NCBI RefSeq assembly: GCF_012933465.1
Contig: NZ_JABBND010000008.1
Location: 124,001-188,000 of the forward strand
DNA length: 64,000 nt
Reading direction: 5' to 3'
Source: Actinomycetospora sp. TBRC 11914
Lineage (GTDB): Bacteria; Actinomycetota; Actinomycetes; Mycobacteriales; Pseudonocardiaceae
The position numbers and the translations under genes are program-made. How positions within the stretch are numbered: position 1 is the first letter of the stretch; every line of letters starts with the position of its first letter. Below, piece after piece: positions 24,474-32,737 of the stretch. Below the pieces are notes generated by a model. The model was not told the origin of the DNA, ran no database searches, and worked only from the letters and a program-made list of their open reading frames with translations.

Positions 24474-26120
24474 TCAGTGCGGCGTCGTGGTGTGGTCGGT
24501 CGCCGGGTTGTGGTGCGCCGGGTCCTGCGTGGTCGGCGTCACGTGCGCCGCAGGGTCCTGGGTGGTCAGCCCGCTCCCGAGACCCGCGTGGCTGTCCGGC
24601 GTCACGGCACCGGTCGTGCCCGTGGTCCCGGAGTGGATGGCGCCGCTCGGCGCCGTGCTGTTGGTGGTCGGGACGTGGTTGGGGTCGGCCGCACCACCGG
24701 CGCCGGCCGGGTTGGTCCCCGGCGCCGTTCCCGTGCCCGTGCCCGTGGCCGTCCCCGGCGTCGCGCCGGTGCCGGGCGTCGCGACCGTGCCCGGCGTCGC
24801 ACCGTGCGCACCCGACGCCGTCGCGCCGGCGCCGGGCCCGGTGCCCGAGCTGCCGGCGGCACCCGCACCCGACTGCCCGCCGAGGTCGGCCTGCGGGGCG
24901 CCGGAAGCGCCGCCGTGGCCGGCCGCCGCGCTGGTGCCCTGCGCCGCGACCTGCTGGTACCCGGGCGTGTTCACGGCCGCGGCCTGGGTGATGTTGTGAC
25001 CGAGCGGCTGGGACGCGACCGGCCCCGGCGACTTCGGGTCGAACGGGGTGGCACCGCCGGGAGCGGCGGCGCCGCCACCGGCCGCGCCGGTCTGCGCGAC
25101 CGGACCCCGCTCGGCCGCCGGTGCTCCCGGCGCCGAGCCGAACGAGCTGCCGCCGAACGCCGCGGCCGGCGCGAGCCCCGGTGCCAGCGGGCCGGCGGGT
25201 GGCTGGCCGAAGGACTGCCCGTGCTCACCGGGCTCGCCCCGACCCGGCTCGTGGTGACCCGGCCGGTGCTCGCCCGGGCGGCCGTGCGGGTGCTCGGAGC
25301 CGCGGTGCTCGGAGCCGCGGTGCTCGGAGCCGCGGTGCTCCGGGCCGTGGTGCTCGGAGCCTCGGTGCTCGGACCCGCGATGCTCGGACCCGCGGTGCTC
25401 CGGGCCGGGCCGCTGCGGACCGCGGGGGTCCGGACGTCCGTGGTCGTCCCGGTGCTCCCAGGCACGGTCCTGCGGGTGGCCGCCGCGGTGCTCGTCCCCG
25501 CGGTGCTCGTCCCCGCGGTGGTCGGGCCCGCGGTGGTCGTCGCGGTGCTCCCAGCTCGCGCGGTGCTCGTCGCGGTGCTCCCACGGGCGCTCGTGGCCGC
25601 GGCCGTCGTGGTGCTCCTCGCGGTGCTCCCAGCTCGCCCGGTGCTCGTCGCGGTGCTCCCACGGGCGGTCGTGGCCGCGGCCGTCGTGGTGCTCCTCGCG
25701 GTGCTCCCAGCTCGCCCGGTGCTCGTCGCGGTGCTCCCACGGGCGCTCATGGCCGCGGCCGTCGTGGTGGCCGTCGTGGTGACGGTCGTGGTGGCCGTCG
25801 TGGTGACGGTCGTGGTGGCCGTCGTGCCGCTCCCAGCCGCGCCAGTCGTGGTCGCTGCGGTAGTGCTCGTGCACCCAGTGCCGGAAGGCGTCGTGGTCCC
25901 AGTGGCGCGGCTCGTGCCAGCCCTGCGGCGGGTGCCAGCCGTGCGGCGGGTGCCAGCCGCGCGGCACCACCCAGCCGGTGCCGTCCACCCAGATCGGACC
26001 GTGGTAGTCCGGTCCGGGGACGTGGCCGTGCTCCGGGGGCGCCGGGAACGGCGGGTGCGACGGGGCAGCGTGCTCGCGCGGGTCGGTGGCGAGCCGGAGC
26101 CGGCCGGAATCTTCGGTCAA
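24474..26120 (-). CDS. His-rich tandem-repeat protein (IniB-like low-complexity protein)
   Basis: 548 residues from a TTG start: AGGAGG sits 7 nt before it and no ATG/GTG has a ribosome site. The N-terminal ~60 residues contain 'GPIWVDGTGWVVPRGW' and two 'HPP(H/Q)GW' copies. Residues ~110-290 are extremely rich in His, Glu, Arg and Asp: HHDGHHDR units, a 26-residue unit three times (each with 'RPWEHRDEHRASWEHR'), then EHRGS units. The C-terminal half is Gly/Ala/Thr/Pro-rich with 'PGT(G/A)' runs. No signal peptide is visible. Such His/acidic arrays could bind metal or phase-separate. Gene order (before a dynamin-like gene) and the C-terminal composition recall IniB. Confidence 0.7.
   Translation of the reverse strand: MTEDSGRLRLATDPREHAAPSHPPFPAPPEHGHVPGPDYHGPIWVDGTGWVVPRGWHPPHGWHPPQGWHEPRHWDHDAFRHWVHEHYRSDHDWRGWERHDGHHDRHHDGHHDRHHDGHHDGRGHERPWEHRDEHRASWEHREEHHDGRGHDRPWEHRDEHRASWEHREEHHDGRGHERPWEHRDEHRASWEHRDDHRGPDHRGDEHRGDEHRGGHPQDRAWEHRDDHGRPDPRGPQRPGPEHRGSEHRGSEHRGSEHHGPEHRGSEHRGSEHRGSEHPHGRPGEHRPGHHEPGRGEPGEHGQSFGQPPAGPLAPGLAPAAAFGGSSFGSAPGAPAAERGPVAQTGAAGGGAAAPGGATPFDPKSPGPVASQPLGHNITQAAAVNTPGYQQVAAQGTSAAAGHGGASGAPQADLGGQSGAGAAGSSGTGPGAGATASGAHGATPGTVATPGTGATPGTATGTGTGTAPGTNPAGAGGAADPNHVPTTNSTAPSGAIHSGTTGTTGAVTPDSHAGLGSGLTTQDPAAHVTPTTQDPAHHNPATDHTTTPH
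25288..25405 (-). repeat. 15-bp coding repeats (EHRGS units)
   Basis: About eight imperfect 15-bp units (plus-strand form CGGTGCTCGGAGCCG) inside the His-rich gene, encoding successive EHRGS pentapeptides, with variants EHHGP and EHRGP. Confidence 0.8.
25543..25776 (-). repeat. Three 78-bp coding repeats (26-residue unit)
   Basis: Units at 25543-25620, 25621-25698 and 25699-25776 differ at only a few bases except toward the end of the third. They encode the 26-residue His/Glu/Arg block. Near-identity at DNA level suggests recent expansion. Confidence 0.9.
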
Positions 26121-26579
26121 AACGTGGCCTCCTGACAGCGGTCGCGCATCGCCGGGACGGCGACACTCGGCACGGCGACGACATCGAAGAATGGCGACCA
26201 TAGACCGGGGTCGAGAATGCTCGCGCACCGGCCCGAGGTCGCGGTGATCTGGTCGTGATCGAGAGCGGAGTCGTTACCGCGCACAGTTCTCTCACACCTC
26301 CTCCACAGGAAGCCGAGAGCGGTCCGACCTGCGGGAGCGCGCACAGCGCACCGTTCCGACACGATCTGGACACAACGGACCTCGACCACTCCGCGGCCCC
26401 GCGCAGAACCGTCCGACAACGGAGCATTGCCGCCCGCCGGAAGCGCAACGGACCATTCGGGGCGAGAGGGAATTCGACACCGGGAATTCGACGATCGCGG
26501 TCCCGGGCGCGCCGCGAGCCCCGGGGTGTGGCCACCGGCGCAGGCCGGTGTGCTGCCGGGGCCGGGCGGGCGGAGCACC
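26121..26579. other. 459-bp divergent intergenic region
   Basis: Lies between the His-rich gene (minus) and the CtaG-like gene (plus). Noticeably more AT-rich than the surroundings (for example 26240-26300 and 26455-26510). It contains the AGGAGG of the minus-strand gene (26126-26131). Several frames run through it but none has a ribosome site or plausible composition. Promoters for both directions must be here; I could not assign hexamers. Confidence 0.5.
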
Positions 26580-27548
26580 ATGGTGTCCGTGGCTGGAGCT
26601 GGACAGACGATGGGGCCGATGGGGCCCGCGCCGGGGCCGGCGTGGGTGGACGTGCTCACCACGTGGGAGATCGCGTGGGGGGTCGACGCCGTCCTGCTCG
26701 TGCTCGGCGCGCTCTACCTCACCGGGGCGGTCCGGCACGGCTCGTGGCCGGTCCGGCGCACCGCCTCGTTCCTCGGCGCGCTCGCGGCCGCCGTCCTCAC
26801 CTGGAACTCCGGGATCGCGGTGTTCGGGCACGGCGCGTTCGCCGTGCACATGGTCATGCACCTGATGCTGATCATGGTGGTGCCGGCCCTCTGGGTCGCC
26901 GGCCACCCGCTGGAGCTGCTGCGCCACCACCTGCGCGGGGGCGCGGCCCGGCGGTTCGACGCCGTGGTCGGCAGCCGCGTGGTGCGCGGGCTGACGTTCC
27001 CGGCGACGGTGCTCGTGGTCTACGCCGCGGTCGTCGTCCTGACCCACCTGACCGGGTTCATGGAGGCGATGGCGTCCTCGATGGCCCTGCACCACACCGA
27101 GCAGGCGCTCTACCTGGTCGCCGGGCTGCTCTTCTTCCACACCGCGATCGGCGTGGACGTGCTCCCGCACCGTCCCGCCTACTTCGCGCGGTTCGTGCTG
27201 ATGCTCGTCGCGATGGGCGTGGACACGCTGGTCGGCGTCGTGCTGATGCTCGCGCCCGCGTCGATGTTCCCCGCCTACGACCTCGAGGGCGTGCACCTCG
27301 GCGGCGCCATCATGTGGGTCGGCGGGGACGGCCTGATGATGGTGATCATGGTCCTGCTCGGCCGGCTGTGGGTCTCCGACCCCAGCGGGCGGGTCGACTT
27401 CGGGCCGTGGCTGGAGTCCGCGCGCCGCTCGGCGTACTCGGAGCAGACCGGGGACGCGCGGGCCGGGGACGACGACCTCGACGACGACGACGAGGCCCTC
27501 GCCGCCTACAACCGGATGCTCGCCCGCCTGCACCGCGACCACGGGTAG
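26580..27548 (+). CDS. CtaG-like cytochrome c oxidase assembly membrane protein
   Basis: 322 residues with about seven transmembrane helices. The family (caa3_CtaG) is recognised by helix-embedded histidines such as 'HMVMHLMLIMVVPALWVAGH' and 'ALHHTEQALYLVAGLLFFHT', which in CtaG proteins relate to copper delivery to cytochrome oxidase. The C-terminus is a cytoplasmic tail with a run of Asp ('DDDLDDDDEALAAYNRML'). The ATG is preceded by GGGCGGGCGGAG. It is not beside oxidase genes here. The closest alternative is a general CtaG-domain protein without a copper role. Confidence 0.85.
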   Translation: MVSVAGAGQTMGPMGPAPGPAWVDVLTTWEIAWGVDAVLLVLGALYLTGAVRHGSWPVRRTASFLGALAAAVLTWNSGIAVFGHGAFAVHMVMHLMLIMVVPALWVAGHPLELLRHHLRGGAARRFDAVVGSRVVRGLTFPATVLVVYAAVVVLTHLTGFMEAMASSMALHHTEQALYLVAGLLFFHTAIGVDVLPHRPAYFARFVLMLVAMGVDTLVGVVLMLAPASMFPAYDLEGVHLGGAIMWVGGDGLMMVIMVLLGRLWVSDPSGRVDFGPWLESARRSAYSEQTGDARAGDDDLDDDDEALAAYNRMLARLHRDHG

Positions 27549-27609
27549 CCCGGAGGGCCGCTGTCCCGCACACCGGCACAGCGCGCTTCCCCGTGATTCG
27601 TCGGCTCCC

Positions 27610-27615
27610 TAGCGT
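27610..27615 (+). promoter_or_regulatory. Putative -10 element for the Rieske oxygenase gene
   Basis: TAGCGT fits the actinobacterial TANNNT consensus and lies 30 bp before the GTG. The same hexamer occurs before the catechol dioxygenase (39077) and the MetE-like gene (48000). No clear -35. Confidence 0.35.
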
Positions 27616-27645
27616 GGTGAGCACCACCACGATCCGGGAGGCGCC

Positions 27646-28992
27646 GTGCTGACCGCCGAGCAGAACGACGAGCTGACCGCCGTCGAGCCCGGGACCCGCA
27701 TGGGCGAGGTCCTGCGCCGCTACTGGTACCCCGTCGCGTTCACCCGCGAGATGACCGAGTTCCCCGTCAAGCGCATCGAGCTGCTCGGTGAGTTCTTCGC
27801 GCTGTGGCGCTCGCCGTCGGGCCGGTACGGGATCATCCCGGAGCCCTGCCCGCACCGGAAGGCGTCGATGGCCTACGGCGTCGTCGAGGGCGACGGCCTG
27901 CGCTGCCCGTACCACGGGTGGAAGTTCGACACCGACGGCGCGTGCACCGACCAGCCCGCCGAGAAGGACAACACCAACTTCCAGAGCCGCGTCCGCGCGA
28001 CCGCCGGGAAGGTCGAGGAGCTCGGCGGGCTGGTGTGGGCCTACCTCGGCCCCGACCCCGCTCCCCTGCTGCCGCGCTTCGACGTCTACGTGATGGACGG
28101 CTACCGCGACATCGGCTGGGCCGACATCCCCTGCAACTACGTGCAGGTCATGGAGAACGCGGTCGACCCGCACCACGTCGAGCACCTGCACGGCCGGTAC
28201 TTCGAGTTCATCGGCAACCACGAGGGATTCACCGCCCCGCCGTCGTTCGGCAAGCAGCACCAGCGCATCGGCTTCGACGCGTTCGAGTGGGGCATCATCA
28301 AGCGCCGGATCCTCGCGGGGGCGAGCGAGGACAACGACGACTGGAAGGTCGGCCACCCGCTGGTCTTCCCCTACAACATGCGCGTCGGCGGCGGCGGCAT
28401 CCACCAGATGCAGATCCGGGTGCCGATCAACCGCACCACGACGCGGTTCATGCTCTACACCGTCCACGCGCCCGAGGGCTACGAGCCGCTCGAGCAGCCC
28501 ACGATCCCCGACTACGAGATCCCGGTGTTCGACGAGCGCGGTCGTCACGTCGTGAACTACGTCGAGGGCCAGGACATCATGGCCTGGTGCACCCAGGGTC
28601 CGATCACGGACCGCACGACCGAGCACCTGGGCCGCTCCGACATCGGCGTCTCGATGCTGCGCAAGATGTTCAAGCAGCAGATGGCGGCCGTGGAGAACGG
28701 CGACGACCCGCTCGGGGTGATCCGCACCCCGCACGAGCGCATCGACCTGCCGTGCGAGAAGGACAAGTTCCACGCGGGCGGCGCCCAGTTCGCGCTGGAC
28801 TTCTGCGACATGGGCTCGACCCGCTACTCGCCGATGCTCGACACCATCCGCAAGGTCCACCTCTCCGCCGCCGAGCAGGTCGGCAAGGACAAGGCGGCGG
28901 GCCGCGAGTCGTTCACGCCCGCCGGCGGGATCGGCGACGCCACTCTGGAGCCGGGCGTCGACGCCCAGGTCGACTCGGGACCCGTCGGGTGA
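27646..28992 (+). CDS. Rieske non-heme iron oxygenase, catalytic subunit (phthalate 4,5-dioxygenase-like)
   Basis: 448 residues. Residues ~25-130 form the Rieske domain with [2Fe-2S] ligands Cys68, His70, Cys87, His90 ('PCPHRKAS' and 'CPYHGW'). The mononuclear iron site is Asp174-xx-His177-xxxx-His182 in 'NAVDPHHVEHLH'. The length and the tail 'DKFHAGGAQFALDFCDMGST' fit the one-component-oxygenase subgroup that works with a separate reductase, acting on aromatic acids or ethers. GTG follows GGGAGG. No reductase gene adjoins it; the next gene, overlapping by four bases, is a zinc-ribbon microprotein. Substrate unknown. Confidence 0.92.
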   Translation: MLTAEQNDELTAVEPGTRMGEVLRRYWYPVAFTREMTEFPVKRIELLGEFFALWRSPSGRYGIIPEPCPHRKASMAYGVVEGDGLRCPYHGWKFDTDGACTDQPAEKDNTNFQSRVRATAGKVEELGGLVWAYLGPDPAPLLPRFDVYVMDGYRDIGWADIPCNYVQVMENAVDPHHVEHLHGRYFEFIGNHEGFTAPPSFGKQHQRIGFDAFEWGIIKRRILAGASEDNDDWKVGHPLVFPYNMRVGGGGIHQMQIRVPINRTTTRFMLYTVHAPEGYEPLEQPTIPDYEIPVFDERGRHVVNYVEGQDIMAWCTQGPITDRTTEHLGRSDIGVSMLRKMFKQQMAAVENGDDPLGVIRTPHERIDLPCEKDKFHAGGAQFALDFCDMGSTRYSPMLDTIRKVHLSAAEQVGKDKAAGRESFTPAGGIGDATLEPGVDAQVDSGPVG

Positions 28993-29207
28993 GCTCGCCC
29001 CCGGACCGACGGTTCGCCGCCGACGCCGAGGCGCACCGGCGCGACGCCCCGCGCTTCTGCCCGGCGTGCGCCGCCGCGGTCGACCTCGCCAGCGAGTTCT
29101 GGGAGGGCGACCAGCGGCGGTTCTACTGCTGGTGCTCGGCGTGCGGCTGGACCGGGGAGATCGCCCCCACCGGCGAGACGGCGATCGGCCACGAGCCCCC
29201 GCACTGA
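28989..29207 (+). CDS. Small zinc-ribbon-like protein coupled to the Rieske oxygenase
   Basis: 72 residues. Starts at a GTG within the stop of the oxygenase gene (GTGA overlap). It has two Cys pairs, 'FCPACAAAV' and 'YCWCSACGWTG', spaced about 25 residues apart, as in a zinc ribbon or rubredoxin-like knuckle. The tight coupling suggests a role with the oxygenase, either as a folding or regulatory partner or as a small electron carrier. No family name can be given. The Cys content argues against a chance frame. Confidence 0.65.
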   Translation: MSSPPDRRFAADAEAHRRDAPRFCPACAAAVDLASEFWEGDQRRFYCWCSACGWTGEIAPTGETAIGHEPPH

Positions 29208-29259
29208 GCCCTGGTAGCGTTGGCCCTTTCGAGTGAGGCATGGGTCACGGGAGTCGGGG

Positions 29260-29850
29260 ATGGACGAGATCGAGGTGTGGCCGGACGGCCTGCCGGTACC
29301 GAGCCGCAACTGCCACCGGTCGGTCGAGGTCGGCGCGTGCGTGATGGAGTACGCGGCCCTGCTCGGCGGCGAGGCCCACACCGACCACCCGAGATCGGTG
29401 CACCCGCTCCTGGCGGAGCTGTCCCGGCGTGCCAACGACGTCGTCGGCGACGAGGCCCGGGCGGCCCTCGTCCTGCTGGTGCCCGCCCTCATCGGCACCG
29501 CGGGCGCCGCCGACCCCGACGCCGACCCCGACGCCGCGTCGCGGGCGGTGGCCGACGTGCTGCGGCGTCACCTCGAGGGCGACGGCGCCCCGCTCGCCCC
29601 GCGGCCCCGCCTGCCGGTCCCCGACCGGGTGGACCCCGGCGTGGGCGGCGGCACCGCCGTCCTCGACCGACCCGCCGCGGAGTCCCACGGCGAGCAGCAG
29701 GCCTGGATCGACCGGGCCTTCGAGCGGTCGTGCACCACCCGGCGGAACGACCGCGAGGTGGTCGAGCTGCTCGAGGCGATGGTGCACGAGGTCCGGGCGG
29801 CCCGGGGTCTGCCGCCGGTGGCGACCGGCGGGCCGTCGTCGTCGGCGTGA
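29260..29850 (+). CDS. Hypothetical protein
   Basis: 196 residues, soluble, no recognised domain. The first ~100 residues contain 'CHRSVEVGACVMEYAALLGG' and a helical stretch 'LLAELSRRANDVVGDEARAA'; the C-terminal part has a Pro-rich linker and 'CTTRRNDREVVELLEAMVHE'. Codon usage is normal. ATG 29260 has GGGAG upstream; a GTG at 29233 would add nine residues. Followed 37 bp later by a universal stress protein in the same direction, so the two may be cotranscribed. Confidence 0.6.
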   Translation: MDEIEVWPDGLPVPSRNCHRSVEVGACVMEYAALLGGEAHTDHPRSVHPLLAELSRRANDVVGDEARAALVLLVPALIGTAGAADPDADPDAASRAVADVLRRHLEGDGAPLAPRPRLPVPDRVDPGVGGGTAVLDRPAAESHGEQQAWIDRAFERSCTTRRNDREVVELLEAMVHEVRAARGLPPVATGGPSSSA

Positions 29851-29887
29851 TCGACGCGGGGGCGGTCCCGGGCGCAGACTGGACCCC

Positions 29888-30331
29888 GTGGACGGGTTCG
29901 AGCTCGGCACCGACGGTCCGACGCTGATCCTCGCCGCGGTGGACGGCTCGACCACCTCGCTCCGCGCCGGTGCCTACGCCGTGGGCCTGGCACGCCGCCA
30001 GCGCTCCGAGCTCGTCGTCATCACGGTGACGACGACGCCGGCGATGTCGTCGTTGTCCGCCGACGCCGTCACGGTGCTGGCCGAGTCCGCGCACGACCTC
30101 GCCGCCGACCTCCACGAGCAGGCCAAGGAGTACCTGCGCCTCCTGGAGATGGAGGCCCGGCTGATGATGGTCCACGGCGACCCCTACCTCGAGATCGTCC
30201 GCGCCGCCGACGACCTGCGGGCGGACGCGGTCGTCGTCGGCGCCTCGATGAAGGCCGGGCACCGCTTCGTCGGGTCGCTGGCCGGGCGGCTGATCAAGGC
30301 CGGGAAGTGGCCCGTCACGGTCGTCCCCTGA
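29888..30331 (+). CDS. Universal stress protein (UspA family)
   Basis: 147 residues, a single Usp domain: 'LILAAVDGSTTSLRAGAYAV' at the first strand, and the ATP-binding G-2x-G-9x-G-type signature near the end ('VVGASMKAGHRFVGSLAGRL' then 'GKWPVTVVP'). The last glycine is followed by Arg/Leu rather than Ser/Thr, so nucleotide binding may be weaker. The GTG has no strong ribosome site. Converges on the PBP gene with a 3-bp gap. Confidence 0.85.
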   Translation: MDGFELGTDGPTLILAAVDGSTTSLRAGAYAVGLARRQRSELVVITVTTTPAMSSLSADAVTVLAESAHDLAADLHEQAKEYLRLLEMEARLMMVHGDPYLEIVRAADDLRADAVVVGASMKAGHRFVGSLAGRLIKAGKWPVTVVP

Positions 30332-30334
30332 CCG

Positions 30335-32617
30335 TCAGCCCGGCGGCGGCGGCGCCGGCGTGATCTGCCCGGTGCTCACCGAGAGCGTCACCTGCTCGCC
30401 CCGCACCGCGTCGACGCCCTGCGGGTCCTGCCCCACCACGGCGCCGGCCCGGGCGCGGCTGGCGACGGGGACCGCGCGGACCGTGTACCCGGCCTGCCGG
30501 AGCGCGGCGGTGGCGTCCGTCTGGTCCTGCGTCACCACCGACGGCACCGAGATCCGCCGGCCGCCGGTGACGTAGGCCGGGTCGGGCGCGGGGAGCGGCT
30601 GCGGCGGCGTGCTCCCGAGGACGCTGCCGGCGGCCTGGTAGAAGGTCCGGGCGGGCACGTTCCCGCCGGCCAGCGAGCCCTGCGAACAGCTCGTGGGCGG
30701 GGTGCCGTCGCAGATCGGCCGCGGCGAGGGCGAGTCGTCGAAGACCACCGAGGCCCCGGCGAGCGTCGGGGTGGCGCCGACGAACACCCCGGACTCGGCC
30801 GTCTCGGTCGTCCCGGTCTTCCCCGCGGTGGGACGCGACCAGTGCGTGGCCTGCGCCGCCGGCTGCGACGTGCCGCCGGGCTGGTCGTCCTTCGAGAGGC
30901 CGGTCATCTCGGTGTCGGCGACCGCCGGGGACACCGCCTGCGAGCACGGCTCGGTCGAGACCGGCACCGGGTGGCCACGCAGGTCGGTCACCGCGGCGAT
31001 CGGGTCGGGCGGGCACCAGACCCCGTGGCTCGCGAGGGTCGCGCCGACGTTGGCGAGCTCGAGCGGGCTGGTCGGCGTGGGGCCGAGCGTGAACGAGGCC
31101 TGGTTCCCGGACTTCATCGCGTCCGCCGCGGACGGCTTCCCGGGCGCCGTCGGCTCCGCGAGGGAGCGCAGGCCCATCCGGACGGCGGTGTCGACGACGG
31201 GCGCGATGCCGGTCGACTCCTCGAGCTTGACGAACGCCGTGTTGGGCGAGCGCGCGAGGGCGTCCTGCAGCGAGAGCGTGGGCGGGTTCGGCTCGGCGTT
31301 GCCGATCGTGTAGCCGGGGGTGAGCGCCGAGGTGTAGGTCGGCTGCGGGACCGGGAGGACGTCGTGGATCCCCCCGCCCTGGGCGAGGTACGTCGACGAG
31401 GTGAAGATCTTGTAGACCGAGCCGGCGCCGAGGTTCTCCGGGTCGCCGGGCAGGTCGTAGGTGGTCTGGCGGGTGGCGGAGTCCAGCCCGTAGGTCCGGT
31501 TGGCGACCATCGCGGTCACCGGGTGCGACGTCGGGCCGGGCAGCACGGTCGCGAGGACGTCGGCGACGTGCGGCGCCGTCGGGGTGACCTGCCCGTCGAC
31601 CGCGGCCTTCGCGGCCCTCGTCGCGGCCGGGTCCATCGTCGTGCGGACGGTGTAGCCGCCCCGGCGGAGCTGCGCGGGCGGGATCCCGGCGCGGTCGAGG
31701 TAGTCGAGCACGTAGGAGCAGAAGAACCCGGCGTCGCCGGCACCGAGACACCCGTCGGTGGGCTGCGGGAGCGCGGGGTCGACGCCGAGCGGAGCCGCGG
31801 CCGCGGCCCGGGCCGTCGTCGGGTCGATCTCGCCGGCGGCCCGCATCTGGTCGATGACGACGTTGCGGCGCCCGGTCGCGGCCTGCGGGTGGCGGACCGG
31901 GTCGTAGGCCGTCGGGCTCTGCACCATCCCCGCGAGCAGCGCGCCCTGCGGCACGGTCAGGTGGTCGGGAGTGGTGCCGAAGTAGGTGCGGGCGGCGGCC
32001 GCGACGCCGTAGGTGCCGTTGCCGAAGGAGACGAGGTTCAGGTAGCGGGTGAGGATCTCGTCCTTCGGGAGGGACCGGTCGAGCTGCTCGGCGACCTGCG
32101 CCTCCCGGATCTTGCGGCCGAGCGAGGGCGCGGTCGCGCGGAGCTGCTCGGAGGGCGTCGTCGCCACGACGTACTGGTCGTAGTTCTTCACGTACTGCTC
32201 GGTCAGCGTCGACGCGCCCTGGGTCGAGCCGCCGGACCCGTTGTTGACCAGGGCCCGCCCGACGCTGCGGGGATCGACCCCGGACTCGGCGAAGAACCGC
32301 CGGTCCTCGATGGCGACGATCGCGCCCTTCATCGCCGTCGAGATGCCCGACGACGGCACGACCTGCCGGTCCTGGTCGAAGAGCCTCGCGATCGGGGTGC
32401 CCGCGGCGTCGGTGACCGTGGTGGTCGAGGGCATCGACCCGCCCATGACGCCGGGTGTGGTGGTGGCGGTGGACGAGCTGGCCGCCTGCGAGACGAGACC
32501 CGCCCCGCCGACCAGCGGGAACAGCACCCCGGCCAGCAGCACGCCGGCCAGGACGGTGCAGGCGGCGAGCCGGGCGACCCCGAGCAGGACCCGGGAGGGG
32601 CGACGTGGTGCGGCCAT
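30335..32617 (-). CDS. Class A penicillin-binding protein (transglycosylase-transpeptidase) with PASTA domain
   Basis: 760 residues. Cytoplasmic Arg-rich start, one transmembrane segment (~12-35), GT51 glycosyltransferase domain (about 70-260; 'GAIVAIEDRRFFAESGVDPR' carries the catalytic Glu, then 'GGSTQGASTLTEQYVKNYDQ'), transpeptidase domain with SxxK 'GAGSVYKIFTS', SxN 'ARSPNTAF' and KTG 'AGKTGTTETA', and one C-terminal PASTA domain ('ISVPSVVTQDQTDATAALRQ') plus a Pro-rich tail. Polymerises and cross-links peptidoglycan outside the membrane. ATG 32617 is preceded by GGGGAGG. Confidence 0.95.
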   Translation of the reverse strand: MAAPRRPSRVLLGVARLAACTVLAGVLLAGVLFPLVGGAGLVSQAASSSTATTTPGVMGGSMPSTTTVTDAAGTPIARLFDQDRQVVPSSGISTAMKGAIVAIEDRRFFAESGVDPRSVGRALVNNGSGGSTQGASTLTEQYVKNYDQYVVATTPSEQLRATAPSLGRKIREAQVAEQLDRSLPKDEILTRYLNLVSFGNGTYGVAAAARTYFGTTPDHLTVPQGALLAGMVQSPTAYDPVRHPQAATGRRNVVIDQMRAAGEIDPTTARAAAAAPLGVDPALPQPTDGCLGAGDAGFFCSYVLDYLDRAGIPPAQLRRGGYTVRTTMDPAATRAAKAAVDGQVTPTAPHVADVLATVLPGPTSHPVTAMVANRTYGLDSATRQTTYDLPGDPENLGAGSVYKIFTSSTYLAQGGGIHDVLPVPQPTYTSALTPGYTIGNAEPNPPTLSLQDALARSPNTAFVKLEESTGIAPVVDTAVRMGLRSLAEPTAPGKPSAADAMKSGNQASFTLGPTPTSPLELANVGATLASHGVWCPPDPIAAVTDLRGHPVPVSTEPCSQAVSPAVADTEMTGLSKDDQPGGTSQPAAQATHWSRPTAGKTGTTETAESGVFVGATPTLAGASVVFDDSPSPRPICDGTPPTSCSQGSLAGGNVPARTFYQAAGSVLGSTPPQPLPAPDPAYVTGGRRISVPSVVTQDQTDATAALRQAGYTVRAVPVASRARAGAVVGQDPQGVDAVRGEQVTLSVSTGQITPAPPPPG

Positions 32618-32737
32618 GGTGGGACCTCCCCGCCTTCGGGTGCGCACACGGCGCCTGTCGGCGGCTGGAGGGTGAACCACCCACCAGGTACCCGGGCGGG
32701 GAGGAGACCAAAGGTGCGCGGCGAGGCCGGAGGCCGG

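Noticed and set aside
25288-25776. Regular repeats considered as a CRISPR array
   Set aside because: Units are contiguous, in frame and coding, without spacers; no cas genes nearby.
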